Positions 25,675 to 32,957 of a stretch of DNA of 64,000 bases are shown piece after piece. The translations under genes and the position numbers were made by a program. The notes under the pieces were generated by a model. It made no database searches, had not been told where the DNA came from, and was given only the letters and a program-made list of their open reading frames with translations. Source of the DNA: Streptomyces sp. SLBN-31 (GTDB taxonomy: Bacteria; Actinomycetota; Actinomycetes; Streptomycetales; Streptomycetaceae); NCBI RefSeq assembly GCF_006715395.1, contig NZ_VFNC01000003.1:124001-188000 (forward strand), read 5' to 3'. The stretch's first letter is position 1. The number at the start of each line of letters is the position of its first letter.

Positions 25675-27216
25675 CTACACCGCCGCCACCGAGACGTCCG
25701 TACCGTCGTGGACGTCCGTACCGTCGTCCACGTCCGTACCGTCGCCGACGGCCGTACCGTCGCCGCCCCCGACCTGCTGTGCCGCCCGCCGTGGCAGCGC
25801 GAACATCAGCAGGAAGATCGCCCCCATCACGGCCGCCACCCACCCCAGGGCGTGCTGGAAGGCGTTCACGTACGCCGGCCCCATCTGCGCGGACGTCAGC
25901 CGGTCCCCGACGACGCCGAAGAACACCACCGACACCAGGCCGAGGCCCAGCGCGTTCCCCATCTGCTGCACCGTGTTGATGAGCCCGGACGCCGAGCCGG
26001 CGTGCTCGCGCGGTACGTCCGTGAGCACCGCGTCCGTCAGGGGCGCGACGATCAGACCCATGCCGACGCCCATCACGACCAGCGGCAGCGCCATCTGCCA
26101 GGAGGCGATGCCGAGGCCGTACCGCTCGGACTCCCAGATGTAGAGCAGTACGCCGGCCACCATCAGCAGCGCGCCCGCCTGCAGCACCTTCCGCCCGAAG
26201 CGCGGCACCAGTTTCTGTACGGACAGTCCGGCCGCCGTCGAGACCGCGATGGAGAAGGGGATGCCGGTCAGGCCCGCCCGCAACGGGCTCCAGCCCAGGC
26301 CGATCTGCATGTACAGCGTCCAGACCAGGAAGAACACGCCGAGCGCGACCCCGAAGACGGTCTGCACGGCGATACCGGCCGCGAAGCTCTTGACCCGGAA
26401 CAGTGAGAGCTCGACCAGCGGCGAGCCGTCCCGCTCCGCCTTGCGCCGCTCGTACGCCACCAGCGCTCCGAAGACCAGCAGCGCGCCGGCCATCGAGGCG
26501 TACCCCCACAGCGGCCAGCCCAGCTCGCGTCCCCGGGTCAGCGGGTAGAGCAGCATCAGCAGCCCCAGTGTCACCAGGGCCACGCCCACCAGGTCGAGTT
26601 TGAGTGCCCGCGGCGCCTTCGACTCGGTGATGAAGCGGCTGCCCAGGATCAGGCCCGCGACGCCGACCGGCAGGTTGATGAGGAAGATGGGCCGCCACTC
26701 GAGCCCGAACAGGTTCCACTCCGTCAGCAGGGCGCCCAGCAGCGGACCGAGCACCGCGCCCAGGCCCACGACGGCCCCGAAGAGCCCGAACACCTTGCCG
26801 CGCTCGTGCGCCGGAAAGGTGGCGTGCACGATCGACAGCACCTGCGGCACCATCATCGCGGCCATACCGCCCTGCAGGACGCGCGAGGCGACGAGCATCT
26901 CCGGGTTGGCGGCGAAGCCGCACAGTGCCGAGGCGAGGGTGAAACCGCCGATCCCGATGAGGAACAGTCGCTTTCGGCCATGAATGTCACCGAGGCGGCC
27001 TCCCGTGATCAGTCCGGCGGCGAAGGCCAGGGCATAGCCGGCCGTGATCCACTGGATCTGGCTGAAGGAGGCGCCCGCGTCCCACTGGATCGACGGGATG
27101 GCGACGTTGACGATCGTGACGTCGACGAGGTCCATGAAGGCCGCGGTCATCACGATGGCGAGGGCGAACCAGCGGCGCCGGTCCGGCGGTACGACGGGGT
27201 TCTCGATGCGGTTCAT
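25675..27216 (-). CDS. MFS multidrug exporter, DHA2 (14-TM) type
   Basis: This 513-residue protein has about 14 hydrophobic segments, TGGRLGDIHGRKR (MFS loop motif A, about residue 73) and FGLFGAVVGLGAVLGPLLGA (DHA2 motif C, about residue 143). It probably exports drugs with protons. The start codon lies in a perfect palindrome and follows TAGCTT by 6 bases, so the mRNA may be leaderless. The tail carries an 18-bp tandem repeat encoding DGTDV-type units. It is divergent from a WYL regulator. Confidence 0.9.
   Translation of the reverse strand: MNRIENPVVPPDRRRWFALAIVMTAAFMDLVDVTIVNVAIPSIQWDAGASFSQIQWITAGYALAFAAGLITGGRLGDIHGRKRLFLIGIGGFTLASALCGFAANPEMLVASRVLQGGMAAMMVPQVLSIVHATFPAHERGKVFGLFGAVVGLGAVLGPLLGALLTEWNLFGLEWRPIFLINLPVGVAGLILGSRFITESKAPRALKLDLVGVALVTLGLLMLLYPLTRGRELGWPLWGYASMAGALLVFGALVAYERRKAERDGSPLVELSLFRVKSFAAGIAVQTVFGVALGVFFLVWTLYMQIGLGWSPLRAGLTGIPFSIAVSTAAGLSVQKLVPRFGRKVLQAGALLMVAGVLLYIWESERYGLGIASWQMALPLVVMGVGMGLIVAPLTDAVLTDVPREHAGSASGLINTVQQMGNALGLGLVSVVFFGVVGDRLTSAQMGPAYVNAFQHALGWVAAVMGAIFLLMFALPRRAAQQVGGGDGTAVGDGTDVDDGTDVHDGTDVSVAAV
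25693..25764 (-). repeat. Four 18-bp tandem repeats in the MFS C-terminus
   Basis: Four consecutive 18-base units, at 25693, 25711, 25729 and 25747, have the form GACGTCCGTACCGTCGNN on the plus strand. They keep the frame and encode a series of DGTxV repeats in the cytoplasmic tail. Copy number probably varies between strains. Confidence 0.9.
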
Positions 27217-27230
27217 AGCTCGAAGCTATG
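27214..27230. promoter_or_regulatory. Palindrome over the MFS start codon
   Basis: CATAGCT-CGA-AGCTATG is a perfect 7-base-arm palindrome that includes the MFS ATG and its probable -10 box (TAGCTT, minus strand). A bound regulator would block transcription of the MFS gene. Confidence 0.5.
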
Positions 27231-27235
27231 ACCTC

Positions 27236-27258
27236 AGTAGGACAGAACAGGTCCTACT
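27236..27258. promoter_or_regulatory. Operator-like inverted repeat between MFS and WYL regulator
   Basis: AGTAGGAC-AGAACAG-GTCCTACT has perfect 8-base arms and a 7-base spacer. It lies in the 62-base gap between the divergent MFS and regulator genes, in the place expected for autoregulation and MFS control. Confidence 0.65.
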
Positions 27259-27278
27259 TCTGCGGCATCCTCGACAGC

Positions 27279-28244
27279 ATGACGACGGACACCCCGGCCC
27301 GGCTCCTGACGCTCCTCTCCCTCCTCCAGACACCCCGCGAATGGCCCGGCGGAGAGCTCGCCGAGCGGCTCGGGGTGTCCCGGCGCACGGTCCGCCGGGA
27401 CATCGACCGGCTGCGCGAACTCGGCTATCCGGTACAGGCCACCATGGGCGCCGACGGCGGCTACCGGCTGGTGGCGGGCAAGGCGATGCCCCCGCTGGTC
27501 CTCGACGACGAGGAGGCCGTGGCCATCGCGGTGGGCCTCAGGGCAGGCGCCGGGCACGCCCTCGAAGGCGTCGACGAGGCCTCCGTACGGGCCCTGGCGA
27601 AGCTGGAGCAGGTCCTGCCCTCCCGCCTGCGCCACCGCGTCACCACCCTGCAGGCCGCGACCACTCCGCTGACCAGCGGCGACGGGGCGAGCATCGCGCC
27701 CGAGACGCTGACCGTCATGGCCTCCACGGTCGCCGGGCGGGAGCGGCTGCGCTTCGCCTACCGCGCCGGCGACGGAACGGAATCACGGCGCCTGACGGAG
27801 CCGTACCGGCTCGTGTCGACCGGACGCCGCTGGTACCTCGTCGCCTACGACCTCGACCGCGCCGACTGGCGGACCTTCCGCGTCGACCGGGTGAGCGAGC
27901 CCTTCGCGACCGGCGCGCGGTTCGCTCCGCGGGAGCTGCCGACGGGGGACGCGGCCGAGTACCTGCGCCGCTCGATGCAACGCCAGCAGGAGGTCTACGA
28001 CTTCGAGGTCACCTTCGCCGCGCCCGCCGAGGCCGTCGCCGCGAAGGTCCCGGCATGGCTGGGGACACCGGAGCCCCTGGACGCCAACTCCTGCCGGCTG
28101 CGGGGCAGATCCGGGGACGCGCCCGAGTGGACCGCGGTACGGCTGGCTCTGCTGGGCTTCGAGTTCACCGTGCAGGAGCCTGCCGAACTGGTGCGGCAGG
28201 CAGGGGAGTTGGGCGCGCGGCTGACACACGCCGCGGGTGGGTGA
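27279..28244 (+). CDS. YafY-type HTH/WYL-domain transcriptional regulator
   Basis: This 321-residue protein has an N-terminal HTH_11 domain (about 5-55: TLLSLLQTPREWPGGELAERLGVSRRTVRRDIDRLRELG) and a WYL domain (about 140-230, with RFAYRAGDG and GRRWYLVAYDLDRADWRTFRVDRV). The WYL domain senses small ligands or nucleic acids. ATG 27279 is preferred over the TTG at 27228, because the latter would lie within the operator-like repeat. It is divergent from the MFS exporter and probably controls it. Confidence 0.88.
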   Translation: MTTDTPARLLTLLSLLQTPREWPGGELAERLGVSRRTVRRDIDRLRELGYPVQATMGADGGYRLVAGKAMPPLVLDDEEAVAIAVGLRAGAGHALEGVDEASVRALAKLEQVLPSRLRHRVTTLQAATTPLTSGDGASIAPETLTVMASTVAGRERLRFAYRAGDGTESRRLTEPYRLVSTGRRWYLVAYDLDRADWRTFRVDRVSEPFATGARFAPRELPTGDAAEYLRRSMQRQQEVYDFEVTFAAPAEAVAAKVPAWLGTPEPLDANSCRLRGRSGDAPEWTAVRLALLGFEFTVQEPAELVRQAGELGARLTHAAGG

Positions 28245-28366
28245 CGGCGCCGGACGCCGACCGCCGCGCCACAAGAAAACCGCGCCCTCCCCCGGGACAC
28301 CGCGCTCGACCACTCCTCCCCCACGACCCCGCGCTCGACCACGCCTCCCCCGCGCCCCCGCGGCAC

Positions 28367-29152
28367 CTACGCCTCCCCCGCGATCCCGTCCCACGGAAAG
28401 TCCCGCACCGCCTCCAGATTCCGCAGCGCCAGCGCCCCCGGGCCCTGCTCCCCGCTCGCCGGCGCCCCGCCCGCCGCCCACACCTCGACGGCCACCCGTA
28501 CGGCGGCCCCGGCGACGGCGGCGGCGAACCTCAGCCGCGGGGACCCGGCCACTCGACTGCCAACGTTGTCACGCCCATCGCCGTCAGAACCTCCCTGGCC
28601 GCCGCCGACGCCGTCAGAACCTCTCCGGCCCCCAACGGCGTCCCCGCCACCCTCCCAGGCCCCCGCCACCAGCCTCTCCGCCAGCACCTCCCCCAGCCGC
28701 CCCTCCGACTCCTGGCACACCTCGGCCCAGACCTTGGCCAGCGCCGGGCTGTCGTCGGTCAGGCGGATGAGGGTGCGGACCAGTTCCCAGGAGGCCGCCG
28801 AGACGCCGGCGCCCGGGGTGAGGGTGTGGCGGACCGCGTGTTCCAGGGCCTGGGGGACGGAGAGGTGGGCGGGGGCCTCGGCGAGGGCCTCCGTCCAGCG
28901 CTGGGCGCCCGCCGCGTAGAGGGGGGCGACGGCCTCCTCCTTGGTCGCGAAGTAGCGGTAGAAGGTGCGGGGGGCGACTCCCGCGGCCTGGGCGATGTCC
29001 TCCGCGCGGGTGGCACGCAGGCCCTGCCGTACGAACAGGCCTGCCGCGGCGCGGGCGATCTCCATCCGGGTCGCGGCCTTGCGCCGCTCGGTCAGGGAGA
29101 GCGGCGCCGCCGTGGAGGAGCGGGGGGTCGGTGCGGGGGTGGGGCTGCTCAC
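28367..29152 (-). CDS. TetR-family regulator, SCO3201-like
   Basis: This 261-residue protein has a TetR HTH at about residues 20-75 (TRMEIARAAAGLFVRQGLRATRAEDIAQAAGVAPRTFYRYFATKEEAV) and a ligand domain with a low-complexity Gly/Asp insert near residues 180-200. From memory it corresponds to S. coelicolor SCO3201, whose overexpression represses antibiotic production and sporulation. The GTG at 29152 is chosen: the frame stays open to 29311, but that extension would run through the upstream palindrome. Confidence 0.88.
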   Translation of the reverse strand: MSSPTPAPTPRSSTAAPLSLTERRKAATRMEIARAAAGLFVRQGLRATRAEDIAQAAGVAPRTFYRYFATKEEAVAPLYAAGAQRWTEALAEAPAHLSVPQALEHAVRHTLTPGAGVSAASWELVRTLIRLTDDSPALAKVWAEVCQESEGRLGEVLAERLVAGAWEGGGDAVGGRRGSDGVGGGQGGSDGDGRDNVGSRVAGSPRLRFAAAVAGAAVRVAVEVWAAGGAPASGEQGPGALALRNLEAVRDFPWDGIAGEA

Positions 29153-29172
29153 ATTCGGCAGGCTATGCCGAT

Positions 29173-29189
29173 GTGGCACAATCTGCCAC
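29173..29189. promoter_or_regulatory. Candidate autoregulatory operator of the SCO3201-like TetR gene
   Basis: GTGGCA-CAATC-TGCCAC is a perfect 6-base-arm palindrome 21 bases upstream of the GTG start. Size and place fit a TetR operator. Confidence 0.6.
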
Positions 29190-29316
29190 CGGCGGGCCAC
29201 CCCGGGGTTCAGGTTCGGGGTGCCCCGCCCTCCAACGTGCGCGGAAACGCCCACCATGCGTGAAGACGCCGACGCCTGCATGCGGAAAGCGTCGGCCGCG
29301 GGAAAGCCCACGGACG

Positions 29317-29366
29317 AAAAAGAGCCGGGCTACGACGCCCGGGGGGAGGGCGCCGAAGCCCGGCTC
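29317..29366 (-). terminator. Rho-independent terminator of hrdD
   Basis: GAGCCGGGCT at 29322-29331 pairs with AGCCCGGCTC at 29357-29366. On the minus strand the stem is followed by TTTTT (29321-29317). It lies about 290 bases beyond the hrdD stop. The rest of 29190-29654 has no ORF I can support, only a second hairpin (GTGCCCTG/CAGGGCAC, 29483-29510). Confidence 0.8.
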
Positions 29367-29654
29367 AGGGAGAGTCCCGGCGCCGGGGGGGGTGTGCGTC
29401 GGGACTTGGTCCGGAGGGTCGTTCAGAGGCAGCCGTGCCGGTCCGGATCGCCCCGAACGCCTGTCGGTTCGCCCGAACTCCTGTGCCCTGAAGTCTTTTT
29501 CCCAGGGCACCGCCTGTTGAAGCGGCGTTACGCGCCATGTTTGCGCGGTCTTCCGCCACCCGGCGTACGCGGCCCACGACCGTCGTACGCCGCCGCGGCG
29601 GGCCGGCTCGCACGCGCCCCCACGCGCACGCCCCGGCCGCAGCCACCGTCGGTG

Positions 29655-30653
29655 TTACGCAGCCGCCTCGAAGCCGGTGTCGCGGGCCAGCTTCTTCAGC
29701 TGCAGCAGCGCGTGCTTCTCGATCTGACGGATGCGCTCGCGCGTCAGGCCGTGCTCCTTGCCGACCTCGGTCAGCGTGCGCTCGCGGCCGTCCTCGATGC
29801 CGTAGCGCATCTTGATGATGGAGGCCGTGCGCGGGTCGAGGCGGCCGATGAGGTCGTCCAGCTCCTCGCTGCGCAGCAGGGTGAGGACCGACTGCTCCGG
29901 GGAGACCGCGGAGGTGTCCTCCAGCAGGTCGCCGAACTGGGTCTCGCCCTGGTCGTCCACCGACATGTTCAGGGAGACCGGGTCGCGGGCCCAGTCCAGG
30001 ACGTCCGTCACGCGATCGGCGTTGGAACCGAGTTCGGCCGCGATCTCCGCGGGCTCCGGGTCGCGGCCGTGCTCGCGGTTGAACTCGCGCTGCACACGGC
30101 GGATCCGGCCCAGCTCCTCGACCAGGTGGACGGGGAGGCGGATGGTGCGGGACTGGTCGGCTATCGAGCGGGTGATGGCCTGACGGATCCACCAGGTCGC
30201 GTACGTGGAGAACTTGAAGCCCTTGCGGTAGTCGAACTTCTCGACCGCGCGGACCAGCCCGGCGTTGCCCTCCTGGATGAGGTCCAGCAGGGGCAGGCCG
30301 CTACGGGGGTAGCGACGGGCCACGGCCACGACCAGACGGAGGTTGGAGCGGATGAAGATGTCCTTGGCGCGCTCACCCTCGGCGACGAGAGCCTCCAGCT
30401 CCTCGCGGGTGGCCTCGGCCTTGGACTCCTCGTACCCGTCGAGAACCTGTCGCGCGAACACACCCGCCTCGATGATCTGGGACAGCTCGACCTCCTTGGC
30501 GGCGTCGAGCAGCGGTGTGCGCGCTATCTCGTCGAGGTACATGCCGACCAGGTCGCGGTCTGCGATCTCGCCGCCATGAGCGCGAACACTGCGTGCCGCG
30601 TCACCGGTCTCGCCGGCGGCGGACTGACGACGGGCGACGGCACGGGTTGCCAT
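29655..30653 (-). CDS. hrdD: RNA polymerase principal-like sigma factor HrdD
   Basis: HrdD is a group 2 sigma factor of Streptomyces. The 332-residue protein shows region 1.2 (DLVGMYLDEIARTPLL), region 2 with the -10-recognition and core-binding helices (NLRLVVAVARRYPRSGLPLLDLIQ and GFKFSTYATWWIRQAITR), region 3 and region 4 (LTEVGKEHGLTRERIRQIEKHALLQLKKLA) for the -35. AAGGGAG precedes the ATG. The upstream region contains a SigR-type promoter, in line with known control of hrdD by the thiol-stress sigma factor SigR. A T-tailed terminator follows. Confidence 0.97.
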   Translation of the reverse strand: MATRAVARRQSAAGETGDAARSVRAHGGEIADRDLVGMYLDEIARTPLLDAAKEVELSQIIEAGVFARQVLDGYEESKAEATREELEALVAEGERAKDIFIRSNLRLVVAVARRYPRSGLPLLDLIQEGNAGLVRAVEKFDYRKGFKFSTYATWWIRQAITRSIADQSRTIRLPVHLVEELGRIRRVQREFNREHGRDPEPAEIAAELGSNADRVTDVLDWARDPVSLNMSVDDQGETQFGDLLEDTSAVSPEQSVLTLLRSEELDDLIGRLDPRTASIIKMRYGIEDGRERTLTEVGKEHGLTRERIRQIEKHALLQLKKLARDTGFEAAA

Positions 30654-30760
30654 GCGTGCTCCCTTGTGATGGTGGGCTGGCGGGTGGTCCTTCAGACGTC
30701 GGCACTCGTCTTCGAGTACCGCTCAGCACCTTTGTCGGGTGCCCTGCGTCTGATGGAAAC

Positions 30761-30787
30761 AACGACTGGAATCCGGACAGAATTCCC
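30761..30787 (-). promoter_or_regulatory. SigR-type promoter of hrdD
   Basis: On the minus strand GGGAAT (30787-30782) is followed after exactly 18 bases by GTTGTT (from 30763). The SigR consensus is GGGAAT-N18-GTT. It lies about 110 bases upstream of the hrdD ATG. From memory, hrdD is a known SigR target in S. coelicolor. Confidence 0.8.
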
Positions 30788-30847
30788 AACCCGTCCCTCG
30801 TTTTTTCTGATCATGCAGTACCCTGTCCGGCCACACGAGGAGGTCTG

Positions 30848-31366
30848 ATGCCGTCGGAGCGTGCAGAGGTGCAGGTCAGGCCGGGAGTCGAGAACGACCT
30901 CGAAGCCCTCACCGACATCTACAACCACTACGTACGTGAGACGCCCATCACATTCGACACCGCCGCCTTCACTCCCCGGGAGCGCCGTCCGTGGCTGCTC
31001 TCCCACCCTGAAGACGGGCCGTACCGCCTGTTGGTTGCCACGGAAGCGGACACACAGGAGATTCTGGGCTACGCCACATCCAGCCCTTATCGAGCCAAGC
31101 CCGCGTACTCGACCTCTGTGGAGACGACGGTGTACGTGGCCCCGGACGCGGGCCGGCGCGGCATCGGCACCCTGCTGTACAAGGCCCTCTTCGAGGCCCT
31201 GGGGGGCGAGGACCTGCACCGCGCCTACGCGGGCATCGCTCAGCCCAACGAAGCGTCCACGCGGCTGCATGAACGCTTCGGGTTCCGTCACGTCGGTACG
31301 TACCGGGAGGTGGGCCGGAAGTTCGGCCGTTACTGGGACGTCGCCTGGTACGAGAAGGAGCTGTAG
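30848..31366 (+). CDS. GNAT N-acetyltransferase, phosphinothricin acetyltransferase (PAT/Bar) type
   Basis: The 172-residue protein should transfer acetyl from acetyl-CoA to an amino group; relatives detoxify phosphinothricin or methionine sulfoximine. The N-terminus VRPGVENDLEALTDIYNHYVRETPITFDT, the GNAT acetyl-CoA loop PDAGRRGIGTLLYKALF (about residues 97-113) and the tail GFRHVGTYREVGRKFGRYWDVAWYEKEL are PAT family hallmarks. GAGGAGG lies just before the ATG. It is divergent from hrdD and converges on the dioxygenase gene. Confidence 0.9.
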   Translation: MPSERAEVQVRPGVENDLEALTDIYNHYVRETPITFDTAAFTPRERRPWLLSHPEDGPYRLLVATEADTQEILGYATSSPYRAKPAYSTSVETTVYVAPDAGRRGIGTLLYKALFEALGGEDLHRAYAGIAQPNEASTRLHERFGFRHVGTYREVGRKFGRYWDVAWYEKEL

Positions 31367-31384
31367 GCGGGGCCGCCCCGGCGG

Positions 31385-32176
31385 TCAGCCGAACTGCACC
31401 GACCGCTTCGCCAGCCCCATCCAGAAGCCGTCGATCACCGACTTCTGCGCGTCCAGTTCGCCGGCCGCGTCCGCGGCGCCCATGGTGACGAAGAGCGGGG
31501 CGAAGTGCTCGGTGCGCGGGTGGGCGAGCCGGCCGGCCGGCGACTTGTGCAGGAAGTCGAGCAGCGCGTCGACGTCGCCGTCCTCCAGCCTGCCGTGCCC
31601 CCAGTCGTCGAACTCGGCCGACCAGCCGGGCACCCCCTGTCCGACGTGCCGCAGCGCGGCCAGGTTGTGGGTGAAGAAGCCGGAGCCGACGATCAGCACG
31701 CCCTCGTCGCGCAGGGGCGCCAGCTTGCGGCCGATCTCCATCAGCTTCACCGGGTCGAGCGTGGGCATGGAGATCTGCAGTACGGGGATGTCGGCGGCCG
31801 GGAACATCTCGACGAGCGGGACGTACGCGCCGTGGTCCAGCCCCCGGTCCGGGATGTCCTGCACGGGCACGCCCGGCGCGCGCAGCAACTTGCGGACGGA
31901 CTCGGCGAGTTCGGGGGCGCCGGGGGCGTCGTAGCGGACGCGGTAGTAGTGCTCGGGGAAGCCCCAGAAGTCGTAGACGAGCGGGACCGTCTCGACCGCG
32001 CCGAGGGCGAGCGGGGCCTCCTCCCAGTGGGCGGAGACCATGAGGATCGCCTTGGGGCGGGGCAGGTCCGCGGACCACGCGGCGAGCTGGCCGGGCCAAA
32101 CGGGGTCGTCCGCGAGGGGCGGCGCGCCGTGGCTGAGGTAGAGGGCGGGCATGCGCTCCGGCGTTTCGGCGGACAT
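31385..32176 (-). CDS. Class III extradiol dioxygenase (LigB/YgiD, DODA type)
   Basis: The 263-residue protein is of the YgiD/4,5-DOPA extradiol dioxygenase group, which opens catechol-type rings with non-haem iron or zinc. The metal-binding candidates are His in LYLSHGAPPLADDP (near residue 16), His in MVSAHWEEAPL (near residue 51) and HGAYVPL (near residue 115), plus a C-terminal TEHFAPLFVTMGA. It is divergent from a MarR regulator across a region with a clear inverted repeat. Confidence 0.9.
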   Translation of the reverse strand: MSAETPERMPALYLSHGAPPLADDPVWPGQLAAWSADLPRPKAILMVSAHWEEAPLALGAVETVPLVYDFWGFPEHYYRVRYDAPGAPELAESVRKLLRAPGVPVQDIPDRGLDHGAYVPLVEMFPAADIPVLQISMPTLDPVKLMEIGRKLAPLRDEGVLIVGSGFFTHNLAALRHVGQGVPGWSAEFDDWGHGRLEDGDVDALLDFLHKSPAGRLAHPRTEHFAPLFVTMGAADAAGELDAQKSVIDGFWMGLAKRSVQFG

Positions 32177-32233
32177 GACGGTGACTCCCGAGGGTTCCTG
32201 TGGCCTGTTGAACGGATGATGTCGGCCGGATGG

Positions 32234-32287
32234 TTGAAATCTAAAACTCTATGAAAAGACGGTACGCGTCATTTGTTTAAATTTCAA
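32234..32287. promoter_or_regulatory. MarR operator-like inverted repeat
   Basis: TTGAAATCTAAA at 32234-32245 and TTTAAATTTCAA at 32276-32287 are inverted copies with 11 of 12 positions matching. They are strikingly AT-rich for this genome and lie between the divergent dioxygenase and MarR genes. The right arm ends just before the ribosome site of the marR gene. Confidence 0.7.
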
Positions 32288-32311
32288 GGAGAGGTCTCGT
32301 ACAGTGGATGC

Positions 32312-32851
32312 ATGAAGACGGCACCCACCTCCGCTGCACCCGCCCCCGCGGCACAGGAGCCCCCCGCGGACACCCCCTGGCTCTCCGACGAGGAGCAGCG
32401 CGTCTGGCGCTCCTACATCCACGCCACCACGCTCCTGGAGGACCACCTCGACCGCCAGCTCCAGCGCGAGGCGGGCATGCCGCACGTCTACTACGGCCTC
32501 CTCGTCGCCCTCGCCGAGGCTCCGGACGGCCGGCTGCGGATGACCGAGCTGGCGATGAAGGCGAAGATCACCCGCTCCCGCCTCTCCCACGCCATCGCCC
32601 GGCTGGAGAAGAACGGCTGGGTGCGCCGCGAGGACTGTCCCTCCGACAAGCGGGGCCAGTTCGCGGTGCTCACCGAGCAGGGCCACGAGGTGCTGCGGCG
32701 GACCGCGCCGGGCCACGTCACGGCTGTACGCCAGGCGGTGTTCGACCGTCTGACCCCCGAACAGCAGAAAGCCCTCGGCGAGATCATGCAGATCGTCGCC
32801 GAGGGGCTGCAGCCCGACGAAGCGGGCGCGGACCTGCCCTGGCTCCGCTGA
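32312..32851 (+). CDS. MarR-family transcriptional regulator
   Basis: The 179-residue protein has a winged HTH at about residues 50-125 (LLVALAEAPDGRLRMTELAMKAKITRSRLSHAIARLEKNGWVRREDCPSDKRGQFAVLT), the classic MarR fold. ATG 32312 is preceded at some distance by AAGGAGAGG. It probably represses itself and the divergent dioxygenase in response to a phenolic or quinone compound; this is inferred from gene order and the shared operator-like repeat. The stop codon lies in the stem of its terminator. Confidence 0.9.
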   Translation: MKTAPTSAAPAPAAQEPPADTPWLSDEEQRVWRSYIHATTLLEDHLDRQLQREAGMPHVYYGLLVALAEAPDGRLRMTELAMKAKITRSRLSHAIARLEKNGWVRREDCPSDKRGQFAVLTEQGHEVLRRTAPGHVTAVRQAVFDRLTPEQQKALGEIMQIVAEGLQPDEAGADLPWLR

Positions 32852-32880
32852 GCCGCTCACTCAGCGAACCAGGGCAGGTC
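32831..32880 (+). terminator. Terminator overlapping the marR stop codon
   Basis: GACCTGCCCTGG at 32831-32842 pairs with CCAGGGCAGGTC at 32869-32880 (12 bp perfect). An inner stem CGCTGA/TCAGCG (32846-32851 with 32861-32866) includes the TGA stop. No T-run follows. Confidence 0.7.
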
Positions 32881-32957
32881 CTGGGGTCGTACGCAGGAGG
32901 CGTCCCCTTCCTCCTACGTACGAGTGGTTCCGAAGGGGTACGGCCGGGCGGCCGCCG

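Noticed and set aside
29483..29510. GTGCCCTG/CAGGGCAC hairpin downstream of hrdD
   Set aside because: No T-run and a T-tailed terminator lies further on; it may be a weak additional structure but was not listed as a terminator.
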